From: Lolium rigidum
Lineage: Eukaryota > Streptophyta > Magnoliopsida > Poales > Poaceae
DNA: 64,000 nucleotides
Reading direction: 5' to 3'
Assembly (NCBI RefSeq): GCF_022539505.1
Contig: NC_061510.1
Span: 277,780,330 to 277,844,329 of the forward strand
The number at the start of each line of letters is the position of its first letter. Position 1 is the first letter of the stretch. Under the pieces are notes generated by a model. The model saw only the letters and a list, made by a program, of their open reading frames with translations, had not been told where the DNA came from and made no database searches. The position numbers and the translations under genes were made by a program. Shown here in pieces: positions 57,020 to 64,000 of this stretch.

Positions 57020-59640
57020 GTTACACTTTCTGCGCCTAGCTGAAAGGCGTTAAAGAAAAGCGCTTATGGGAGACAACCCATTATTTTACTTCTGCACTTT
57101 TTTTTTATATTTGAGTCTTGGAAGTTGTTACTACTGTAGCAACCTCTCCTTATCTTTATTTTATTGCATTGTTGTGCCAAGTAAAGTCTTTGATAGTAAG
57201 GTTAATACTAGATTTAGATTACTGCGTAGAAACCGATTTCTTGCTGTCACGAATTTGAGTAGACCTCTCTGTAGGTAACTCAGAAAAATCTGCCAATTTC
57301 CGTGTGTGATCCTCAGATATGTACGCAATTTCCATTCAATTTGAGCTTTTTCATCTAAGCAAGTTAAGTGCCCCTGAAAAATTCGTCTTTACGGACTGTT
57401 CTGTTTTGACAGATTCTGCCTTTTATTTCGCATTGCCTCTTTTGCTATGTTGAATGGATTTCTTTGTTCCATTAACTTTCAGTAGCTTTGTGCAATGTCC
57501 AGAAGTGTAAAGAATGATTATGACACCTCTGAATATGTGAATTTTTGATTATGCACTAACCCTCTAATGAGTTTGTTTTGAGTTTGGTGTGAGGAAGTTT
57601 TCAAGGGTCAAGAGAGGAGGATTATACAATATGATCAAGAAGAGTGAAAAGTCTAAGCTTGGGGATTCCCCCATGGTTCATCCCTGCATATTTCAAGAAG
57701 ACTCAAGCATCTAAGCTTGGGGATGCCCAAGGCATCCCCTTCTTCATCGACAACTTATCAGGTCACCTCTAGTGAAACTATATTTTTATTCCGTCACATC
57801 TTATGTGCTTTACTGGGAGCGTCTGTATGTTTTTATTTTTGTTTTTGTTTGAATAAACTCGGATCCTAGCATTCTTTGTTTGGGAGAAAGACACGCTCCG
57901 CTCGTTCATATGAACACTGGTGTTCTTAGCTTTACTTTTAATGTTCATGGCGAAGGTTGAAACTGCTTCGTTCATTGTTATTTGGTTGGAAACAGAAAAT
58001 GATTCATGTGGTAATTGGTATATTGTCTTGAATAATTTGATACTTGGAAATTGTTGTGCTCAAATAGATCATGTTTAAGCTCTTGCATCATGTACTTTGC
58101 ACCTATTAATGGAGAACTACCATAGAGCTTGTTGAAATTTGGTTTGCATGATTGGTCTCTCTAAAGTCTAGATATTTTATGGTGAAGTGTTTGAACAACA
58201 AGGAGACAGTGTAGAGTCTTATAATGCTTGCAATATGTTCTTATGTAAGTTTTGCTGTACCGGTTCATACTTGTGTTTGCTTCAAACAACCTTGCTAGCC
58301 AAAGCCTTGTACTGAGAGGGAATACTTCTCGTGCATCCAAATCCTTGAGCCATTTGTGTCCACCATACCTACCTACTATGTGGTATTTCTCTTCCATTCC
58401 AAAGTAAATTACTTGAATGCTACCTATAAAATTTCATTCCTTGTCTTTGCAATATATAGCTCATGGGAAAATAGCTTAAAAACTATTGTGGTATTGAATA
58501 TGTTACTTATGTATCTTATTTCTTATAAGTTGCTTGTTGAGCGGTAACCATGTTTCTGGGGACGCCATCAACTATTACACCTTTGTTGAATATCATGTGA
58601 GTTGCTATGCATGTTCATCTTGTCTGAAGTAAGGGTGATTTATCATGATCAAATGGTTTGAGTATGCATATTGTTAGAGAAGAACATTGGGCCGCTAACT
58701 AAAGCCATGAATCATGGTGGAAGTTTCAGTTTGGACATTAATCCTCAATCTCTTATGAGAATATTATCTGTTGCTGAATGCTTATGCATTAAAGAGGAGT
58801 CCATTATCTGTTTTCTATGTTGTCCGGGTATGGATGTCCTAAGTTGAGATCTATCAAAAACGAGAAATCAAATGCGATCTATCTCCTTGGACCTTTGTAC
58901 AGGCGGCATAGAGGTACCCCTTTGTGACACTTGGTTGAAACATATGTTATGCAATGATAATCCATGTAAATCCAAGCTAATTAGGACAAGTTGCGAGCAC
59001 TATTGGTATTCTATGCATGAGGCTTGCAACTTATACGATGTCTTATGCATAACACATATGAATTATTACTACCGTTGACAAAATTATTTCTATGTTTTCA
59101 AAATGAAAAGCTCTAGCACAAAAATAGTAATTCATGCTTCCCTCTGCGAAGGGCCCATTCTTTTACTTTATGTTGAGTCAGTTACCTCCTTCCTTCTATC
59201 TTAGAAGCAAACACTTGTGTCAACTGTGTGCATTGATTCCTACATACTTGCTTATTTGCATTCATCATATTACTTTGTGTTGACAATCATCCATGAGATA
59301 TACATCAATGAGATAAACATGTTGAAGTTGAAAGCAACTGCTGAAACTTATATCTTCCTTTGTGTTGCTTCAAAACTTTCTACTAAGAATCTATTGCTTT
59401 ATGAGTTAACTCATGTGCAAGACTTATTGATGCTTGTCTTGAAAGTACTATTCATGAAAAGTCTTTGCTATATGATTCAGTTGTTTAGTCATTATCTTTA
59501 CCATTTCTTCGAATCACTTCATTCACCTCATATGCTTTACAATAGTATTGATCAAGATTATGATAGCATGTCACTTTAGAAATTATCCGTGTTATCGTTT
59601 ACCTACTCGAGGGCGAGTAGGAACTAAGCTTGGGGATGCT
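57020..59640 (+). other. Long 3' non-coding region with internal polypurine-like copies
   Basis: No ORF is supported. It aligns with 773-2593 of the first element (TTACACTTTCTGCGCCTAGC right after the stop in both). Polypurine-like copies lie at about 57653-57667 and 57712-57727, the second joined to the hairpin GGGGATGCCCAAGGCATCCCC (57719-57739). The functional tract is at 59625-59640. Confidence 0.65.
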
Positions 59641-61238
59641 TGATACGTCTCAAACGTATCTATAATTTCTTATGTTCCATGCTAGTTTTATGACAATACT
59701 CACATGTTTTATACACACTTTACATCATTTATATGCATTTTCCGGCACTAACCTATTAACGAGATGCCGAAGCGTCGCTTCTGTTTTGTGTTGTTTTTGG
59801 TTTCAGAAATCCTACAAAGGAAATATTCTCGGAATTGGACGAAACGAACGCCCAGGGTCTTATTTTTCCACGGAGCTTCCAGAAGACCGAAGAGGATACG
59901 AAGTGGGGCCACGGGGCGCCGACACCACAAGGCCGCGCGGCCAAGTGGGGGCTCGCGCCGCCCTATGGTGTGGGGCCCTCATGCCTCCTCCGACTCTGCC
60001 CTTCCGCCTACTTATACTCTCCATCGCGAAAACCCTATTACCGAGAGCCACGATACGGAAAAAGTTCCAGAGACGCCGCCGCCGCCAATCCCATCTCGGG
60101 GGATTCAGGAGATCGCCTCCGGCACCCTGCCGGAGAGGGGAATCATCACCCGGAGGACTCTACAACACCATGATCGCCTCCGGACTGATGTGTGAGTAGT
60201 TCATCCTTGGAATATGGGTCCATAGCAGTAGCTAGATGGTTGTCTTCTCCTCATTGTGCTATCATGTTAGATCTTGTGAGCTGCCTATCATGATCAAGAT
60301 CATCTATTTGTAATGCTACATGTTGTGTTTGTTGGGATCCGATGAATATGGAATACAATGTCAAGTTGATTATCAATCTATCATATATGTGTTGTTTATG
60401 TTCTTGCATGCTCTCCGTTGCTAGTAGAGGCTCTGGCCAAGTTGATACTTGTGACTCCAAGAGGGAGTATTTATGCTCGATAGTGGGTTCATGCCTCCAT
60501 TGAATCCGAGACAAGTGATGAGAAAGTTCTAAGGTTGTGGATGTGCTGTTGCCACTAGGGATAAAACATCAATGCTTTGTCGAAGGATATTTGTGTTGAT
60601 TACATTACGCACCATACTTAATGCAATTGTCTGTTGTTTGCAACTTAATACTGGAAGGGTGCGGATGCTAACCCGAAGGTGGACTTTTTAGGCATAGATG
60701 CATGCTGGATAGCGGTCTATGTACTTTGTCATAATGCCCTAATTAAATCTCATAGTAGTCATCATGATATGTATGTGCATTGTTATGCCCTCTCTATTTG
60801 TCAATTTCCCAACTGTAATTTGTTCACCCAACATGCTATTTCTTTTTGGAGAGACACCACTAGTTAACTGTGGACCCCGGTCCATTCTTTTACATCTGAA
60901 ATACAATCTACTGCAAACTCTGTTCTTTGTTGTTCTTCGCAAACAAACATCATTTTTCACACCATACGTTTAATCCTTTGTTTACAGCAAGCCGGTGAGA
61001 TTGACAACCTCACTGTTAAGTTGGGGCAAAGTATTTTGATTGTGTTGTGCAGGTTCCACGTTGGCGCCGGAATCCCTGGTGTTGCGCCCCACTACACTCC
61101 TTCACCAACAACCTTCACGTGGCCTTCATCTCCTACTGGTTCGATAACCTTGGTTTCTTACTGAGGAAAAACTTGCTGCTGTACGCATCACACCTTCCTC
61201 TTGGGGTTCCCAACAGACGTGTGTCTCACGCGCCATCA
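59641..61238 (+). repeat. 3' LTR
   Basis: 1598 bp, near-identical to 54523-56114 apart from scattered differences. It ends CGCCATCA and is followed by GGGGT. Confidence 0.93.
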
Positions 61239-61546
61239 GGGGTAACCTTATCAATGTCCATAATGATGGACTTGGGTTTCAAGAAAGGACAATGCTGGTG
61301 AATTCAAAGACCGTTCAGCCAAACTAGACAGCCGACGAAAGCATGAACAAGGGCGAAAATCGCCGAGATTGTATTATCGAGAATTAGGGTTACATGGGTG
61401 TTACGAGTTGTAGAATCTCTCCCTCTCGGTGGCTCCTCCTAGTCCTTATATGGTGGTATAGGTCTCAAAGTCGACCTCGTGGTTGATTACATCGTGTATG
61501 TCGGCTCACCCGATATGGGCCTAGCTTTCCTATTTACATAATAACT

Positions 61547-61575
61547 GGGCTTCGGCTTCGGCTTCGGCTTCGTGT
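61547..61575 (+). repeat. Microsatellite GGCTTC
   Basis: Four or five consecutive GGCTTC hexamers, inside the retroposon segment right of the LTR element. Confidence 0.7.
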
Positions 61576-62026
61576 AGCTTTATTCATGGGACTTCGCCTA
61601 TTCCTTCCTGGACTTTGTACCAGAGATGGTAATGCTGCCCGACATGGCATACCCATGTCCTGTTACATAATGCTCTGTCAGCGAACTCCATTGGGTGAGT
61701 CATTCCTAGATATTGCCCGATCGGATGGGTCTGTCGCGCGCAACTGTGTTTTTTCTGACTGTTTGGTTTCAGGGGGAGCAATGCAAAAGATCTGCAGTTT
61801 GTTGCCGTCGTGGGACATGTCTTGTGTACCATGGTAATGTCAGTGGCAGAGAATGGCATGGAAGCCGAGATGTGAACACTAGTAATGGTGGTTCGATTCC
61901 GGGTGGAGATGAAGAGTTGGCTTGGTGATTCGTGACTTGGAGCAGCGACATCAGAAAGTGGGAGCAACAACACAACAGAAGATTAGAGTATAATCTTCAC
62001 GGTGAAAACCCAAGGTCTGGTATTAA

Positions 62027-63361
62027 GGGTGGCTTCTTTTGGGCTTCTGCTTATGCATAAGCCAGCTTCTCTGTTTCGGTGGGAAGAAACTGTGGTGGCT
62101 AGAAGCTCCTAGAAGCTAGTTACTTCTATTCTTTTGGCCTTCTGAAATTATAGCTCATTTGTATGAGTGAGTTGTAAAATATATATAAAGCCCCAAAATT
62201 TGTTGTGTGCTTTAAATAAGTGATGATATCATATATACCTTACTTTTTAGTAATTGAATCAAGAAAATTATGAGAAGTCAGACGCCAATAAAAACATGGT
62301 ATCATAGTATAATTTGGTACATGCCAAAATAAAATAAATGTCTTAGTGGATCCGAAACAATAATAATAACAACTCAAGCAACCAAACTTTCAGCAATAAT
62401 TTGTCGTAGAGCACCCACGCCATCAGATGAAGAAGAAGCATGTCCACCAGGAAAAGACGCGTTATCCTCATAGATATATGAGCTTCTCTCCATCCTGTCA
62501 AAATGGTCATCGTACAGCTTGCTATCTCGGATGAAGTTATGCAAACTCAGAGGGTCGTGGTAATGTGGTATAGAAAGTAGAATGTGCCACTTCAACTTTA
62601 GAACGCCAAATGCTCTTTCAATGGCATTTCGTAGAGACGAATGAAGATGGTTGAATTTCTCTTCCATGTTCTGCGGAGGCGCACCTTGAAAGTTTTTATA
62701 GCAAATTCTCACAACAATTTTGATTATAACAGAAAATGTTGAAGGAGAGATAGTTACCGGTGGCTGTGACGACGACATGGATCGAATAGTGGTCGAAATA
62801 GTTGGGGCAGGACAAGGAAGTTGGGGAGGATGCAGGGGCCAGGCCGTCCTTGATGCGTATGCAGGAGGCGGGCGCCGTCCTTTGGCGTCGGTGGGGAAGG
62901 TCGATGCGGAGGGAGGAAGAGGTCGACGGTCCGCCGCCGGGCCGGAGCGGAGAGCTCGTCGGCAGTGGATGCAGGGGCGGGCGCCGTCCTTGATGCGTAT
63001 GCAGGAGGCGGCGACGCAAGGCAAGCACACGAGGGGCGTGTGGGAGAGGAGGGGCGGCTGCGCCCCTTCCCTTCTGGAGCTGAACGCCGGCGGGTCACCG
63101 GCCCTGTAGCGGCGGCGGCTTGGGAACCCTAGCTCGGGACAAGCGGTGCGGGAGAGGAGGGACGACTGTGCGAGAGAGGAACGTGTGCGTCTATACCGAT
63201 TCTACGGGAGAAGCTCGGGAAACTGCCGAGGACCAGTTTCTCGCTACGTGAAGAAAATGGGCTTCACGGTGGGAGGAAGCTATCCAGAAACTGGGCTGAT
63301 CTTTTGGGCTTTAGCGGTTTGGGACCTAGAAGCTGAGGTAGAAACCCAAAAGAAGTCACCC
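62027..63361 (-). mobile_element. PIF/Harbinger element with transposase remnant, inserted in the LINE-like retroposon
   Basis: The left end GGGTGGCTTCTTTTGGGCTT and the inverted right end GGGTGACTTCTTTTGGGTTT form a TIR of about 22 bp. TAA flanks both sides (62024-62026 and 63362-63364). It is 1335 bp long. A C-terminal transposase piece is on the minus strand at its left, and a GC-rich block without a credible gene (62770-63130) is at its right. Confidence 0.8.
62374..62684 (-). pseudogene. C-terminal fragment of a PIF/Harbinger DDE transposase
   Basis: After an acceptor-like TTTCAAG, the minus strand reads FNHLHSSLRNAIERAFGVLK, then LKWHILLSIPHY, SLHNFIRDSKLYDDHFDRME and a stop at 62374. 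The RN-IERAFG block of the DDE_Tnp_4 family includes the last catalytic Glu. About a dozen residues expected between IPHY and LHNFI are missing, an internal deletion. The N-terminal part with the two catalytic Asp residues is absent. Confidence 0.75.
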
Positions 63362-63653
63362 TAATTGGTTGTGTCTAGCAATGGCTTTGTTGAAGGCATT
63401 GTATTTTAGGGCGCAGAGTTTCTCCAAGGTGAAAACCTATGATCTATGATCAGGACGATGAAGGCGCTTGTGCATAGATCCCTTTTTGGAGGCATCGCTT
63501 TTGGAGAAGATGGACTTATGGTGCTTTTCTTGGTGGTGTTTGGTCTGCTGCTACAAGGAATTGATCGTTCTGGCGGATCTTTTCTTTTTAAATTATTATT
63601 TCTTTTTTGAGATATTGATATATGCCCTTTATAAAAAAAATGATGGATCCATG

Positions 63654-64000
63654 CTTTGGTTTGCCTTTTTCTGTTTTCTAACTACCATTAGTTTGATTCT
63701 GGTAAGCCCCTGCACATATACCTCCCTTTCATCAAGAATTGCTCTCCAAATTCGAGACAGATGAGGCCCCAATTCAGTATCTAGAATAGAGTCATCAGGG
63801 AAGTGTACATACTTGAGAATTATTGCACTTTATTTATTGGGGTCTTGAAGGATTCTCCAGGATTAAAGTGCTAGTAGGCATGGATTCAAAATTTTGAAAT
63901 CTCTAAGCCAAAGCCAAGACCTCCCATGTATTTGGGCCTAGTCATTACCTCCCAACAGACCCAACAAGGTTTTCTCTTCCCCTCCTTTACCACCCCACCA
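63654..64000. other. Window end, no feature identified
   Basis: Sequence right of the LINE-like retroposon. No ORF, repeat boundary or motif is supported. Confidence 0.4.

Larger units (their letters stand above)
54523..61238 (+). mobile_element. Complete gypsy-type LTR element without pol
   Basis: LTRs 54523-56114 and 59641-61238 flank a 3.5-kb interior. A perfect GGGGT duplication lies at 54518-54522 and 61239-61243. The primer site TGGCGCCGTTGCCGGGG (56126-56142) matches plant tRNA-Asp(GTC) exactly, and a polypurine tract AAGCTTGGGGATGCT abuts the 3' LTR. The only credible coding sequence is the ORF at 56375-57019. No protease, RT, RNase H or integrase is present, so it depends on a helper. 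The LTR type is that of the element at 1-4189. Confidence 0.95.
53842..63640 (+). mobile_element. Non-autonomous LINE-like retroposon, split by two later insertions
   Basis: The segments 53842-54522, 61244-62023 and 63365-63640 join when the LTR element and the PIF/Harbinger element are removed. The last two rejoin across the Harbinger to give GTGAAAACCCAAGGTCTGG running into TTGGTTGTGTCTAGCAATGG, matching the retroposon at 16089-17535 across the same point. The 3' end is TGATATATGCCC, CTTTATA and poly(A) at about 63632-63640. A probable duplication is ATGATGACTCCATG (53828-53841) against ATGATGGATCCATG (63640-63653), 12 of 14 identical. The 5' part is GC-rich and non-coding, and no reverse transcriptase is present. 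The identity of 61250-61640 as part of it is uncertain. Confidence 0.6.

Overview
The window is nuclear DNA from a grass, most likely a member of the Triticeae (wheat, barley, rye or Aegilops). The evidence is dense nested insertion of LTR retrotransposons with TGATACGTC-type ends and tRNA-Asp primer sites, CACTA transposons with termini typical of that tribe, an Au-like SINE, small PIF/Harbinger elements, and intron-containing plant genes. No tRNA, rRNA, CRISPR or prokaryotic feature was seen.

Three host genes could be assembled by following splice sites and reading phase. All lie on the minus strand and all read through without a break. The first is a secreted GH3 beta-D-xylosidase/arabinofuranosidase (6619-12894, five exons, 778 aa). 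The second is an NPF (NRT1/PTR) membrane transporter (43074-49307, five exons, 579 aa). The third is a plastid-type GNAT acetyltransferase (51759-53482, four exons, 286 aa). They look like unrelated cell-wall, transport and acetylation functions rather than a pathway.

Layout: 1-4189 is the 3' part of a gypsy-type element with its 3' LTR. 4190-5938 holds a 667-bp tandem repeat, a SINE and an orphan CACTA end. 6619-12894 is the GH3 gene, with two TRIM/SMART-type mini-retroelements and a Tourist-like MITE in its introns. 14187-15997 is a PIF/Harbinger element carrying only a decayed ORF1. 16089-17535 is a LINE-like retroposon. 19966-24242 is a CACTA remnant with a TNP1/ULP1-protease gene, and it breaks a LINE whose 3' half is 24243-25476. 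25914 to about 41035 is a second CACTA family, split by a complete minus-strand gypsy element (26332-36119). 43074-53482 holds the NPF and GNAT genes, with a Tourist-like element in an NPF intron. From about 53842 to 63640 a non-autonomous LINE-like retroposon is split twice, by a complete LTR element (54523-61238) and by a PIF/Harbinger element (62027-63361).

The most interesting material is how the mobile elements are stripped down. The two complete LTR elements lack reverse transcriptase and integrase. One of them carries an Athila-like extra ORF with what looks like its own internal promoter. All LTRs, and that internal region, share a GC-rich hairpin beside the putative promoter. The full-length elements also carry extra polypurine-tract copies. 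Four PIF/Harbinger elements each keep a different piece of the system.
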